From the NCBI RefSeq assembly GCF_009646335.1, contig NZ_WJBU01000010.1, positions 62,001-126,000 on the forward strand: a stretch of DNA of 64,000 nucleotides. The letters are read 5' to 3'. Shown here piece by piece: positions 19,938 through 29,181 of this stretch. Positions within the stretch are counted from its first letter, which is position 1. Each line of letters starts with the position of its first letter. A program made the position numbers and the translations under genes. The DNA comes from Caenimonas koreensis DSM 17982 (lineage in GTDB: Bacteria > Pseudomonadota > Gammaproteobacteria > Burkholderiales > Burkholderiaceae_C). The notes under the pieces are model-generated. The model worked only from the letters and a program-made list of their open reading frames with translations, searched no databases and was not told where the DNA came from.

Positions 19938-20381
19938 TCAACGAAGTACCAGAACCGGGATTGTGCAGTGTGTGAGCACATGCTGGGTTTCGCTGCCCAG
20001 CAGAAGTCGCTTGATGCCCTTGCGGCCATGGGAGGCCATCATCACGAGGTCGCACTTGTACTTCTTCGCGGCGCCGACGATGGACTCGGCCACCAGGTCG
20101 GATTTCGTGATCACGCCCTTGGCCGTCACGCCCGCCGAGCGTGCCTGCGTCACCACGGCGTCCACGATCGCCTGGCCCTTTTCGGCCCAGCGCTTTTCGG
20201 TGGAGGCGAGCTCCTCGGGGTTCATCGAGATCGAGCCTTCGAAGTAGCTCACCGGGTAGCGCGGCACGACGTGGAGCGCGATCAGCTCGGCCCCCGTGGC
20301 CGATGCAAGCTCGATGGCGCTGCGCACGGCTTTTTTCGACAGGGTCGAGCCGTCGGTGGTGACGAGAATCCTGGTGTACAT
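19938..20381 (-). CDS. universal stress protein (UspA family)
   Basis: This is a 147-residue Usp with the intact ATP-binding motif ASHGRKGIKRLLLGSETQHV (G-x2-G-x9-G-S). The N-terminus MYTRILVTTDGSTLSKKAV is typical. The gene is divergent from ccoI, with an FNR-type box at 20438-20451 between them, 56 bases from this start. That suggests induction when oxygen falls. It is probably co-transcribed with the next usp gene. Confidence 0.92.
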   Translation of the reverse strand: MYTRILVTTDGSTLSKKAVRSAIELASATGAELIALHVVPRYPVSYFEGSISMNPEELASTEKRWAEKGQAIVDAVVTQARSAGVTAKGVITKSDLVAESIVGAAKKYKCDLVMMASHGRKGIKRLLLGSETQHVLTHCTIPVLVLR

Positions 20382-20437
20382 GTCTGCCTCCGGTTGAATG
20401 GATGATCGCAGCCTAAGTGCGATACATACAGCGCGGG

Positions 20438-20451
20438 TTGATCCATGTCAA
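20438..20451. promoter_or_regulatory. FNR/ANR-type box between usp and ccoI
   Basis: TTGAT-CCAT-GTCAA matches the FNR/ANR/FixK consensus TTGAT-N4-ATCAA at nine of ten conserved positions. It lies 56 bases from the leftward usp start and 34 bases from the rightward ccoI start, so it could control either or both. Confidence 0.75.
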
Positions 20452-20485
20452 CGTCGCGGCACATCGTCCGGGCTAGCCTTGCAGC

Positions 20486-22774
20486 ATGCCTGCAACCGCC
20501 TTTGCGATCCCGCCAGCCCAGTCGTCGGCCCTGCCGTGGGCTGCGCTTGACGATGCGGCCGAGTGGCAGTCGTTCAGCCGCCCGCTCAACAGTGCCGGCA
20601 AGGGCAGCGACGATCTCCAGGAGTCGTTCCTGTCGATCGAAGGCATGCACTGCGCCACCTGCTCACTCGCCGTGGAAGAGGCGCTGCTGCGGGTCGACGG
20701 CGTGAGCTGCGTGCAGGTCAACGGCGCCACCGCAACAGCGCGTATCGAATGGTCGCCACAAGTCGCCAGACCTTCGAGCTGGCTCGCCGCCTTGAAGCAG
20801 GCAGGCTACGGCGCCGTGCCCGCCGCCGACTTGCTGGACAGCGCGCCGCGCGACAAGGAGCGGCGCGTGCTGTTGTGGCGCTGGCTCGTCGCGGGCTTTT
20901 GCATGATGCAGGTGATGATGTACGCGGTGCCGGCCTACGTGGCGCCCGAGGGCGAGATCACGCCCGATATCGTCCGCCTGCTCGGCTGGGCGTCGTGGGT
21001 GCTGACACTGCCCGTCGTGCTGTTCTCCTGCTGGCCGTTTTTTGCCTCGGCGCTGCGCGACATGCGCAACCGCGTCGTCGGCATGGATGTGCCGGTTGCG
21101 CTGGGCATTGCCATTGCATTCGGCGCGAGCAGCGTTGCCACGTTCGATCCTGCGAGCCCGCTGGGCCATGAGGTCTGGTTCGACTCGGTGACGATGTTCG
21201 TGTTCTTCCTGCTGTCCGGCCGCATCCTCGAGCAAAGGCTGCGCGACAAGACAGCCGGCTCGCTCGAAGCGCTGATGCGCCGCCTGCCACCCACCACGCT
21301 GCGCCGTAACGCCGACGGGCTCTATGAACGCGTGGCCGTCAGGCGCCTGGCCGCAGGCGATGTGGTGCAGGTGCTGCCTGGCGAAGCATTCCCCGCCGAT
21401 GGCGTTGTGCTCGAAGGCCAGACGCGCGCCGACGAGGCGCTGCTCACGGGCGAATCGTCGCCGGTGCTGCGCCGTGTGGGTGACGCCGTGATTGCAGGCA
21501 CACACAACCTCATCGGCGCCATCGTCATGCGCGTTGACCGCGCCGGTCGCGAGACCCGCTATGCGGAAATCGTCGCGCTGATGGAACGCGCGGCCATGGA
21601 AAAGCCGCGGCTGGCCCAGCTCGCTGACCGTATCGCGGGCCCCTTCATGCTCTTCGTGCTGCTCGCTGCAGCTGCCGCTGCCGCGTGGTGGTGGCCCGAC
21701 AACCCCGCCCGCGCAATCGGTGTGGCAATTGCGGTGCTGATCGTCACGTGCCCGTGCGCGCTGTCGCTGGCAACACCAGCGGCCACGCTTGCCGCAGCGG
21801 GCGCGCTGGCGCGGCGCGGCGTGCTCGTGCGCCGGCTACAGGCTCTGGAAGCGTGCGCCTCGATCGACCTCGTGGCGTTCGACAAGACCGGCACGCTCAC
21901 GCAGGACCGGATGGGCTTGTCGGCCACGCATGTGCGGCCAGGCTTCGACGCCAGGATGGCACTCGACATGGCGGCGGCGCTGGCGCGTCACTCCTTGCAT
22001 CCGGCATCGCGCGCGATCGTTGCCGCAACCGTGGCCACACCGTGGGTGGCAACCGGGACCAGCGAAGTCGCGGGCAGTGGCGTGCGCGGGGATGTGTCCT
22101 CGCCGCTCTTTCCGCAGCCGCGCGCCATGCGGCTGGGCTCGGCCCTGCTGTGCGGCGCAGGCCCCGAATCTGCGCTGGGCGACCAGATGCAGGTTCACCT
22201 GGCCGACAGCGACGGCTGGCTCGCGACCTTCGATCTCGACGAGACCATGCGCCCCGACGCCGAAGCTGCAGTGGGCGAACTGCGCTCGCGGGGCATGCAG
22301 GTCGAACTGCTCTCCGGTGACCGCGACGCGGCAGTCCGCCGCCTGGCTGCGCGCGCCGGCATCGCAGCGGCCCATGGCAGTTGCACACCGGCCGACAAGC
22401 TCGCGCGTGTGCAGGCCGCGCAGCGCGAAGGCCACCACGTGTTGATGGCTGGCGATGGCGTCAATGACGGCCCGGTGCTGGCTGCAGCCAATGTTTCTGT
22501 CGCGATGGGGCAGGGCGCACCGCTCGCGCAGGCCAGATCCGATTTCATCGTGCCCGGCGGCCAGCTGAGGATGGTGCCCGCGCTGGTGCGTCATGCGCAG
22601 CGCACACGCTCCGTGGTGCGCCAGAACCTCGCCTGGGCCGCGGGCTACAACGCCGTGTGCGTGCCGCTCGCCATCGCAGGCGCGATGCCGCCTTGGCTGG
22701 CGGGGCTGGGCATGGCAGCCAGCTCGCTGCTGGTGGTGGCCAATTCAGCGCGGCTCGCGCGCATGGAAGACTGA
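20486..22774 (+). CDS. ccoI: copper-translocating P1B-type ATPase for cbb3 oxidase assembly
   Basis: This 762-residue copper exporter supplies periplasmic copper for assembly of cbb3 oxidase (FixI/CcoI/CtpA group). An N-terminal heavy-metal-associated domain has GMHCATC (C56, C59). The membrane metal site is C422-P-C424, and the phosphorylated Asp is D466 in DKTGT. HSLHP supplies the HP motif, and GDGVNDGPVLAAANVSVAMG is the hinge. Eight transmembrane helices are expected. It is followed after 7 bases by ccoS and then ccoNOQP, which supports CcoI rather than a general CopA. Confidence 0.94.
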   Translation: MPATAFAIPPAQSSALPWAALDDAAEWQSFSRPLNSAGKGSDDLQESFLSIEGMHCATCSLAVEEALLRVDGVSCVQVNGATATARIEWSPQVARPSSWLAALKQAGYGAVPAADLLDSAPRDKERRVLLWRWLVAGFCMMQVMMYAVPAYVAPEGEITPDIVRLLGWASWVLTLPVVLFSCWPFFASALRDMRNRVVGMDVPVALGIAIAFGASSVATFDPASPLGHEVWFDSVTMFVFFLLSGRILEQRLRDKTAGSLEALMRRLPPTTLRRNADGLYERVAVRRLAAGDVVQVLPGEAFPADGVVLEGQTRADEALLTGESSPVLRRVGDAVIAGTHNLIGAIVMRVDRAGRETRYAEIVALMERAAMEKPRLAQLADRIAGPFMLFVLLAAAAAAAWWWPDNPARAIGVAIAVLIVTCPCALSLATPAATLAAAGALARRGVLVRRLQALEACASIDLVAFDKTGTLTQDRMGLSATHVRPGFDARMALDMAAALARHSLHPASRAIVAATVATPWVATGTSEVAGSGVRGDVSSPLFPQPRAMRLGSALLCGAGPESALGDQMQVHLADSDGWLATFDLDETMRPDAEAAVGELRSRGMQVELLSGDRDAAVRRLAARAGIAAAHGSCTPADKLARVQAAQREGHHVLMAGDGVNDGPVLAAANVSVAMGQGAPLAQARSDFIVPGGQLRMVPALVRHAQRTRSVVRQNLAWAAGYNAVCVPLAIAGAMPPWLAGLGMAASSLLVVANSARLARMED

Positions 22775-22781
22775 ACACGCG

Positions 22782-22919
22782 ATGGACATTCTCTTTTTGC
22801 TCATTCCGCTGTCCGTCGTGCTGGCACTGCTGATTCTTGGCGCGCTCGGCTGGGCCGTGTGGCGCGGCCAGTTCGATGCAGTCGAAGCAGAAGGCGAGCG
22901 CATTCTCCGCTCCGATTGA
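22782..22919 (+). CDS. ccoS: cbb3-type cytochrome oxidase assembly protein CcoS
   Basis: This is a 45-residue single-span membrane protein beginning MDILFLLIPLSVVLALLILG and continuing GWAVWRGQFDA. The size, the N-terminal helix and the W-AV-x-x-GQFD motif are those of CcoS, required for haem/copper insertion into cbb3 oxidase. It lies 7 bases after ccoI. An FNR-type box overlaps its stop codon. Confidence 0.9.
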   Translation: MDILFLLIPLSVVLALLILGALGWAVWRGQFDAVEAEGERILRSD

Positions 22920-22929
22920 CTTGTATCAA
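22916..22929. promoter_or_regulatory. FNR/ANR-type box upstream of ccoN
   Basis: TTGAC-TTGT-ATCAA matches the consensus at nine of ten positions. Its centre lies about 65 bases before the ccoN start, consistent with class II FNR activation of the cbb3 oxidase operon. It overlaps the last codons of ccoS. Confidence 0.85.
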
Positions 22930-22987
22930 GTCTTGTCCTGCAGCTGGACAGGAAACTCGCAGCATCTAGAACCGAAGGTGCTTGCAA

Positions 22988-24421
22988 ATGACAGACAAAT
23001 CCGCGCAGCCAGCGATCTACGACGACACCGTCGTCAGGCAGTTCTCCATCATGGCCGTTGTGTGGGGTGTGGTGGGGATGCTCGTTGGCCTCATCATCGC
23101 CGCGCAACTCGCCTGGCCTGAGCTGAATTTCGGCATACCGTGGCTCAGCTACGGCCGGCTGCGACCGCTGCACACCAACGCCGTGATCTTTGCGTTTGGC
23201 GGCTGCGCACTGTTTGCTTCGAGCTATTACGTCGTGCAGCGCACCTGCCACGTGCCGCTGTTCCTCTCCAAGCTTGCGCAGTTCCACTTCTGGACATGGC
23301 AGCTGGTCATCGTGGCCGCTGCAGTCACGCTGCCCCTGGGCTTCACGCAAGGCAAGGAATACGCAGAACTCGAATGGCCGATCGACATCCTGATCGCCGT
23401 GTCATGGGTTGCGTACGCCATCGTGTACTTCGGCACCATCGGCATGCGAAAGGTTCGCCACATCTACGTGGCCAACTGGTTCTTCGGCTCGTTCATCCTG
23501 GCCGTGGCCATTCTTCACATCGTCAACAGCGCCGCAATTCCGGCCGGCATGCTCAAGTCCTACTCGGCCTATGCAGGCGTGCAGGACGCGATGGTGCAGT
23601 GGTGGTATGGCCACAACGCAGTGGGCTTCTTCCTCACCGCAGCCTTCCTGGGCATGATGTATTACTTCGTACCCAAGCAGGCCGAGCGCCCCGTGTACAG
23701 CTACCGGCTGTCCATCGTTCACTTCTGGGCGCTGATCTTCACGTACATGTGGGCGGGCCCGCACCACCTGCACTACACAGCGCTGCCTGACTGGACGCAG
23801 TCCATCGGCATGGTCTTCTCGCTGATCCTGCTGGCACCCAGCTGGGGCGGCATGATCAACGGCGTGATGACGCTGTCTGGCGCCTGGCACAAGCTGCGCG
23901 ACGACCCGATTCTTCGCTTCATGATCGTGTCGCTCTCCTTCTACGGCATGAGCACGTTCGAAGGCCCGATGATGTCCATCAAGACAGTGAACTCGCTGTC
24001 GCACTACACCGACTGGACCGTTGGCCACGTGCACTCCGGCGCGCTCGGCTGGGTGGGCCTGATCTCGATGGGCACGCTGTACTACCTGATCCCGCGCCTG
24101 TTCGGCCAGAAGAAGATGCACTCGGTGCCCGCCATCGAACTGCACTTCTGGATCTCCACCATCGGCATCGTGCTGTACATCGCCGCGATGTGGATTGCCG
24201 GCGTGATGCAGGGCCTGATGTGGCGCGCAGTCAATGCCGACGGCACGCTGACCTACACGTTCGTCGAATCAGTCAAGGCGACGTATCCGTTCTACGTCGT
24301 GCGCTTCACGGGCGGCCTGTTGTACCTCACCGGCATGCTGGTGATGGCCTGGAATGTCTGGATGACCGCCACGAGTGGCCGCGCGGCCCGCGTTCCGGTC
24401 GCAGCGCCTGCAATGGCCTGA
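22988..24421 (+). CDS. ccoN: cbb3-type cytochrome c oxidase subunit I
   Basis: This 477-residue catalytic subunit has 12 helices and carries haem b, haem b3 and CuB, reducing O2 with high affinity. Recognisable segments are [32 protein letters not shown] (CuB His region), [20 protein letters not shown] and [17 protein letters not shown] 22988 has GAAGGTG about 7 bases upstream and is preferred over a TTG six bases earlier. It heads the ccoNOQP operon. Confidence 0.97.
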   Translation: MTDKSAQPAIYDDTVVRQFSIMAVVWGVVGMLVGLIIAAQLAWPELNFGIPWLSYGRLRPLHTNAVIFAFGGCALFASSYYVVQRTCHVPLFLSKLAQFHFWTWQLVIVAAAVTLPLGFTQGKEYAELEWPIDILIAVSWVAYAIVYFGTIGMRKVRHIYVANWFFGSFILAVAILHIVNSAAIPAGMLKSYSAYAGVQDAMVQWWYGHNAVGFFLTAAFLGMMYYFVPKQAERPVYSYRLSIVHFWALIFTYMWAGPHHLHYTALPDWTQSIGMVFSLILLAPSWGGMINGVMTLSGAWHKLRDDPILRFMIVSLSFYGMSTFEGPMMSIKTVNSLSHYTDWTVGHVHSGALGWVGLISMGTLYYLIPRLFGQKKMHSVPAIELHFWISTIGIVLYIAAMWIAGVMQGLMWRAVNADGTLTYTFVESVKATYPFYVVRFTGGLLYLTGMLVMAWNVWMTATSGRAARVPVAAPAMA

Positions 24422-24448
24422 AGAACAACAAAAGGGTAGCCACCAATC

Positions 24449-25075
24449 ATGAGCGACAACTCCACCTCCACCGGCTTCTCGCACGAGAAGATCGAGACCA
24501 ACAACTTCCTGATGATCGTGCTGATCCTCCTCGTGATCGCCGTGGGCGGCCTCGTGGAAATCGTGCCCCTCTTCTTCCAGAAGACCACCACGCAGGCGAT
24601 CGAAGGCGTCAAGCCGCTCACGTCGCTGCAGCTGGCCGGCCGCGACATCTACACGCGTGAAGGCTGCTACAACTGCCACTCGCAGATGATCCGGCCGTTC
24701 CGCGCCGAGACACTGCGCTACGGCCACTACTCGGTGGCTGGCGAATTCGTCTATGACCACCCGTTCCAGTGGGGCAGCAAGCGCACCGGCCCGGACCTGC
24801 ACCGCGTGGGCGGCAAGTACAGCGACGAATGGCATCGCATCCACCTGAACAACCCGCGCGACGTCGTGCCCGAGTCGAACATGCCTGCTTACTCGTGGCT
24901 CGAAAAGACGCCCGTTGATGCAGCTGCAATGCCTGCTCACATGAAGGCGCTGCGCATGGTGGGCGTGCCCTACACCGACGCGCAGATCGCCGCGGCCGAA
25001 GCAGACGTCAAAGGCAAGACCGAGATCGATGCGCTCATTGCGTACCTGCAGTCGCTCGGCCTGGCACTGAAGTAG
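24449..25075 (+). CDS. ccoO: cbb3-type cytochrome c oxidase subunit II
   Basis: This 208-residue monohaem cytochrome c subunit is anchored by one N-terminal helix (about residues 19-41). The haem site is [15 protein letters not shown], the highly conserved CcoO/FixO signature, and the Met ligand is likely in [10 protein letters not shown]. It follows ccoN after 27 bases. Confidence 0.97.
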   Translation: MSDNSTSTGFSHEKIETNNFLMIVLILLVIAVGGLVEIVPLFFQKTTTQAIEGVKPLTSLQLAGRDIYTREGCYNCHSQMIRPFRAETLRYGHYSVAGEFVYDHPFQWGSKRTGPDLHRVGGKYSDEWHRIHLNNPRDVVPESNMPAYSWLEKTPVDAAAMPAHMKALRMVGVPYTDAQIAAAEADVKGKTEIDALIAYLQSLGLALK

Positions 25076-25093
25076 CGCCCAGGAGATATAGAC

Positions 25094-25231
25094 ATGGACA
25101 TTACCACCTTGCGCATTGCCGCAACACTCGCCTGCTTCGTGACCTTCATCGGGATCATGGTGTGGGCCTATTCACGCCGCAACCGCGCCAGCTTCGACGA
25201 AGCCGCGCGCATCCCGTTCGAGCAGGATTGA
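25094..25231 (+). CDS. ccoQ: cbb3-type cytochrome oxidase small subunit
   Basis: This is a 45-residue protein with one transmembrane helix (MDITTLRIAATLACFVTFIG, then MVWAYSRRNRASFDEAARIP). The RR-x-R-x-FDEAARIPF tail is typical of CcoQ/FixQ, which stabilises the oxidase. GGAG at 25082-25085 is the ribosome binding site. It lies 18 bases after ccoO and 12 before ccoP. Confidence 0.92.
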   Translation: MDITTLRIAATLACFVTFIGIMVWAYSRRNRASFDEAARIPFEQD

Positions 25232-25243
25232 AGGACTGTCACG

Positions 25244-26161
25244 ATGAGCGATTTCACTGCCAACTTCTGGTCCGTCTATGTAGCGGGCCTGACAATTCTC
25301 AGCATCCTGGGCTGCGTGCTGCTGCTGTGGGTCACCGCACGCAAGAAGGTTGCGTCCAGCAGCGACAACACGACCGGCCACGTCTGGGACGGCGACTTGC
25401 GCGAGATGAACAACCCCATGCCACGCTGGTGGGTGTGGCTGTTCGTCATCACCATCGTGTACAGCCTGCTGTACCTGGTGGCCTATCCGGGCCTGGGCAG
25501 CTACCAGGGTGAGATGGGCTGGACGTCGCGCGGCGAGCATGCCAGCGAGATGGACCAGGCCACCAAGGAACTTGCACCGCTGTACGCGCAGTTTGCCGCC
25601 AAGCCGGTTGAAGAGCTGGCCGGCGACCCGAAGGCCAAGGCCATTGGCGAGCGCCTGTTCGTCAACAACTGCGCGCAGTGCCACGGCTCCGATGCGCGCG
25701 GCAGCAAGGGCTTTCCGAACCTGACCGACGCTGACTGGCTGCACGGCGGCACGCCCGACAAGATCATCGAGACCATCACCAAGGGCCGGCGTGGCCAGAT
25801 GCCACCGATGGCCGCGGCTGTGGGCGGCGCTGACGACGTGAAGAACGTTGCGCAGTATGTGCTGAGCCTGTCGAATGCACCGCACGACTCCGTGCGTGCA
25901 CAACTCGGCAAGGCCAAGTTCACTGCGTGCGCTGCCTGCCACGGTGTGGACGGCAAGGGCAACCAGGCCATCGGCGCACCTAACCTGACTGACGACATCT
26001 GGCTGCACGGCTGGGGCGAGAACGCAGTCATCGCCATGGTCAACAACGGCAAGCTCAATGAGATGCCCGCACAGGAAAACAAGCTGACCGCCGAGCAGAT
26101 CCGTGTGCTTGCGGCCTATGTGTGGGGCTTCTCGAACAAGCCGCAAGCAGCCAAGCCCTGA
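25244..26161 (+). CDS. ccoP: cbb3-type cytochrome c oxidase subunit III, dihaem
   Basis: This 305-residue membrane-anchored dihaem cytochrome c feeds electrons to CcoO. Two haem motifs are present, CAQCHG (about residue 144) and CAACHG (about residue 227). The family segment VWDGDLREMNNPMPRWWVWL precedes the second of two N-terminal helices. It ends the oxidase operon and converges with the long effector-like gene on the other strand. Confidence 0.97.
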   Translation: MSDFTANFWSVYVAGLTILSILGCVLLLWVTARKKVASSSDNTTGHVWDGDLREMNNPMPRWWVWLFVITIVYSLLYLVAYPGLGSYQGEMGWTSRGEHASEMDQATKELAPLYAQFAAKPVEELAGDPKAKAIGERLFVNNCAQCHGSDARGSKGFPNLTDADWLHGGTPDKIIETITKGRRGQMPPMAAAVGGADDVKNVAQYVLSLSNAPHDSVRAQLGKAKFTACAACHGVDGKGNQAIGAPNLTDDIWLHGWGENAVIAMVNNGKLNEMPAQENKLTAEQIRVLAAYVWGFSNKPQAAKP

Positions 26162-26190
26162 GCCGGCGCGCTTGCGGGCTTGCGTCGCGA

Positions 26191-29079
26191 TCAGCCTGCG
26201 CTTGCAACGGCAGGCTGTCGCGGCTTGATTGCATTCAGTAGCTGGTTGACAACGCTCTCTTGCCGACTGTCCAAGTTTGCCGATTCCAGCATCCCTTGTA
26301 TGTGGCCCCGCTGTATGTAAGTGAGCCGGCCCATGCTCGCGTCGAGGAAGCCCTGAGTCGTTGGACGACCGGGACTGGTTTGCGCGTCGATCGCTGAGAT
26401 CAAGAACGCCAAGTCTTCAATTGCGCCACGGGCAACGCCCCGTTCTGTCGCGTCACTCGGGTCCCCCCTCATGTCGTGCAGCAAGGCATCGAACCGGTCT
26501 GCGCGCCATTGATCCAGCACGCCCGGCTCCACCGGGCCTGAAACCCGTCCAGCCTGGCGAAGGCTTTGTGCGATGGGTTCGGCGCCGGCGCGCATCTCCA
26601 GCACTTCTGCCAGCGACATGCTCAGCCGATCAAGCCGAACGTCGGGCTTCAACCTGCTGGGCGCGGTACGCAGCAGCGCCTGCGCGAAGCTGACGAGAGC
26701 ATCGGTGTTCAGCGTGAGCAGCAAGTCCTCGGCATGCGCGAGAAAGCGCCTGCCTTCATCACTGTCGATTTGTGAGCCTTCGAAGTTGGCTTCTCGCATG
26801 AGTTTGACCAACGCCACGTCCAGGCCCGTGTCCGATGCGCGCGTGGTGGGCAGCGCCGATGCCACGGCATCTTCCATGGCATCGAAGATGGCGTCGCGGT
26901 AGTCCTCGCGCTGTGCGGCTTCACGCTCCACGCGTGATTGCGCAATGGCCTTCTCCGCGCCGCGGATTGTCTGCGTCATTGCTCGCACGCGGCGCAGCCC
27001 TGCGCCTTTGACTTTGGCGGCAATGCCTTCGGGTGCCGCCGGATTGATCCCTTCTTCTTCGATTCTTTGCTCGTACATGCTCTGCGCATCGAGTTGCTGC
27101 AGCACCTCGACGAGGCGCCGGTGCACGATAGCGCTACCTTCCGGCGCGGGCAGGCGATCGAGACGCGCCAGCGCCTTGGTGAGAACCTTGAGCGTGCGCG
27201 CGTCCATGTCGTCAAACGTCGCATGCAACGCATCGCGAAATAAATGAACCGCGTGCTTGAGGGTGGCGCCTTCACTCATCAGCCGCTGCACCTGCTCGAC
27301 TGCCTGCATGAAAAAGTCTGAGATGAACAAAGCGTCTTCATCCCGCCCTGCAAGGGGGGCCTCGCCAAGCGTGAGAGCCAGCATTTTTGCAATTGCCTGG
27401 AGCTGCACGTGTGCGCTCGAGTTGTTCTGTGCAGCTGCAGCGTCCCCGATTGCAGGCGCTGGTTCCACGTCTGCATCCTGCAGCCGCATAGCGCGGTTGC
27501 GAAGATCGCGTTGCACGAGCCGATCTACGGTGATCACGCGGTGCTGGAGCTTCTTGGGATACACAAAATCGAGGTTCAGCTTGATCTGCCTGAGCTGCTC
27601 GTCAGTGCACCTTTCAAGCTCAAGCTGCAGGTTCTTGTTGAACGCGTGGTCTTCCTCGCTGGGCGGTATGACCGTGTGCAGCCCTACAAATATGGCCGTC
27701 ACGAATTTCGACCCATTTGGCCTGGTGCGCACATCGGGCCGGGCCAGTGATTGCACAGCGTCTTCGATGCGTCCCGTAAGAAATCCATGCCGCGAGGCCG
27801 ACCAGCCTGAGAGCTGCGTGTTGCGCAGTTGAAGAGTTGTCGCCTTGGTGCCCGGCCGCATCTCCAGCACATCATGCAGTGACTTGCCAAGCTTGTTGAG
27901 ATGCTCGTTGATGGCCGTGCGTCCTGGGGCGGTTTCCAGCAGGGCCTGTGCGATGCTGACGAGCTCGTCTGTACTGCGCTTGATCAGGAAATCTTCGGCA
28001 AAGGCGAGGAATTCGTCCGGTGTCAGTCGCTGTTGCTCGGTATCAGCGCCGTCCAGTGCCATGGTCAGCAGCTTGATATTGATCGCAATTGTTGCGTCGC
28101 GGGCTGGCCCGCCCAAGCGGGCGACCTCCATTGTTTTTTGCAGCGTTGCCTCCAGCCCGGCGCGCCGCCGCGCACGAGCTTCGGCTGCCTGCCGCTCAAG
28201 CCTGTGGGCACCGCCGATCTTTCGGTCGAACTTTTCGCCGGTGCGTTTGGTCTTGCGCCATGTTTTGAGCCAGGCCTGCTTTGCTTTGCCTGCGGTGGTG
28301 TCGGCAGGCGGCTGTTGGGCCCGTTCTGCGTCAAGTGCAGCGCGCCGCAACTTCATGGGCTCCATCTCGATGATCGCCTTGGCGAAGGTGCGCTGTAGCA
28401 ACCTGCGGTTCGAGTCGCTCGCAAACTGGGCGAGCCGGTCCAGGCTATCCAGTACCTTCGCGAGGTCCTCGGAGTTCATCTGCAGCAGTGTTTCGCCCGC
28501 AGACGCCGTAAACACATCCAGCGCATTGCCGAAGGGCACGTCGTGGGCCAGCAGTGCCTTGAATTTCTTGCCAGCTTCACGCATCAAAAGGTACATGGCG
28601 CTGTCGAAGCCTGCGTCGTCCAGCTCGACTTTCACCAGCGCTTGGACAAGAAGTTCGGCTTGCTTGCTGACTTGCTCCTGCGCTTGAAGGCAGGTGATGG
28701 GTGCCTTTGCAGCCTGCAGCGGCAGCGGCTGCGGCTCATCCGTGTACGGATCAACTTCAAGGTTGAAGCGCGAGAGACTCCCATTGAGAGGCGCTTCGTC
28801 GGCATTGCCATCCAGGTGGCCTTCGTGCTTGCGCTCGTAGTAGCCGTCGGATAGCGACCTGTTGCGCCTGGCCTGGGGCTCATAGGGCGAATAGTCGTGC
28901 GGCTCGCCAGGTTGCGTGAATTCATGCGTTTGCGAGATCGATGCCGCGCGGTTGCCTGCGTATGGCTCTTGCGGCTGCACCACTGATACGTCGCGGCCGG
29001 CGATCGTGCCGGTCGTTGGTGGAGGGTTGGGCACTTGGCTCGGATTGGCGGGTCTGTTGTTCGATACGCTGGCGCTCAT
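26191..29079 (-). CDS. candidate type III effector, 962 residues, internal duplication
   Basis: I recognise no family for this 962-residue protein. It has no signal peptide or membrane span. Residues 1-120 are Pro/Ser/Gln-rich and look disordered. The first 50 contain seven Ser and the first 12 have no Asp or Glu, as in many type III secreted proteins. Two homologous halves follow, about 130-465 and 555-900; the best-kept part is residues 352-411 against 773-833, sharing AED, TDxLVSxAQALL, TAP and VLEMR. Each half also has a basic linker (265-320, 689-741). A HrpL-type box (29109-29136) lies 29 bases before ATG 29079. GC looks lower than in the neighbours (33 and 36 of 60 bases in two lines counted). 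It separates ccoP from ccoG, which suggests insertion. Effector function is inference. Confidence 0.6.
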   Translation of the reverse strand: MSASVSNNRPANPSQVPNPPPTTGTIAGRDVSVVQPQEPYAGNRAASISQTHEFTQPGEPHDYSPYEPQARRNRSLSDGYYERKHEGHLDGNADEAPLNGSLSRFNLEVDPYTDEPQPLPLQAAKAPITCLQAQEQVSKQAELLVQALVKVELDDAGFDSAMYLLMREAGKKFKALLAHDVPFGNALDVFTASAGETLLQMNSEDLAKVLDSLDRLAQFASDSNRRLLQRTFAKAIIEMEPMKLRRAALDAERAQQPPADTTAGKAKQAWLKTWRKTKRTGEKFDRKIGGAHRLERQAAEARARRRAGLEATLQKTMEVARLGGPARDATIAINIKLLTMALDGADTEQQRLTPDEFLAFAEDFLIKRSTDELVSIAQALLETAPGRTAINEHLNKLGKSLHDVLEMRPGTKATTLQLRNTQLSGWSASRHGFLTGRIEDAVQSLARPDVRTRPNGSKFVTAIFVGLHTVIPPSEEDHAFNKNLQLELERCTDEQLRQIKLNLDFVYPKKLQHRVITVDRLVQRDLRNRAMRLQDADVEPAPAIGDAAAAQNNSSAHVQLQAIAKMLALTLGEAPLAGRDEDALFISDFFMQAVEQVQRLMSEGATLKHAVHLFRDALHATFDDMDARTLKVLTKALARLDRLPAPEGSAIVHRRLVEVLQQLDAQSMYEQRIEEEGINPAAPEGIAAKVKGAGLRRVRAMTQTIRGAEKAIAQSRVEREAAQREDYRDAIFDAMEDAVASALPTTRASDTGLDVALVKLMREANFEGSQIDSDEGRRFLAHAEDLLLTLNTDALVSFAQALLRTAPSRLKPDVRLDRLSMSLAEVLEMRAGAEPIAQSLRQAGRVSGPVEPGVLDQWRADRFDALLHDMRGDPSDATERGVARGAIEDLAFLISAIDAQTSPGRPTTQGFLDASMGRLTYIQRGHIQGMLESANLDSRQESVVNQLLNAIKPRQPAVASAG
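26193..26216. terminator. hairpin at the ccoP/effector-like gene junction
   Basis: AGCCTGC / GCAGGCT form a 7-bp stem with a 10-base loop, 32 bases after the ccoP stop and overlapping the end of the convergent gene. There is no T-tract. It is a possible terminator or stabiliser for the ccoNOQP message. Confidence 0.25.
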
Positions 29080-29108
29080 GCGGTTGCTCTCAGTTATGTG
29101 GACGCGGC

Positions 29109-29136
29109 TGAGTGGCACCACAGCCGCAAAGGTTCC
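29109..29136 (-). promoter_or_regulatory. hrp box (HrpL-type ECF sigma promoter)
   Basis: On the minus strand the sequence reads GGAACC, 15 bases, CCACTCA. This is an exact match to the HrpL consensus GGAACC-N15/16-CCACNNA used by type III secretion regulons of Pseudomonas syringae and Erwinia. It ends 29 bases before the start of the 962-residue candidate effector. No sigma factor gene is in the window to confirm its use. Confidence 0.65.
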
Positions 29137-29151
29137 AAGACAGAAGTCCGC

Positions 29152-29165
29152 ATGAGCTAGATCAA
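29152..29165. promoter_or_regulatory. degenerate FNR-type site upstream of ccoG
   Basis: ATGAG-CTAG-ATCAA keeps one perfect half site and three of five bases of the other. It lies 16 bases before the proposed ccoG start. The site is weak, and position is the main support. Confidence 0.3.
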
Positions 29166-29181
29166 GTGGGGTTAGCGCCAG

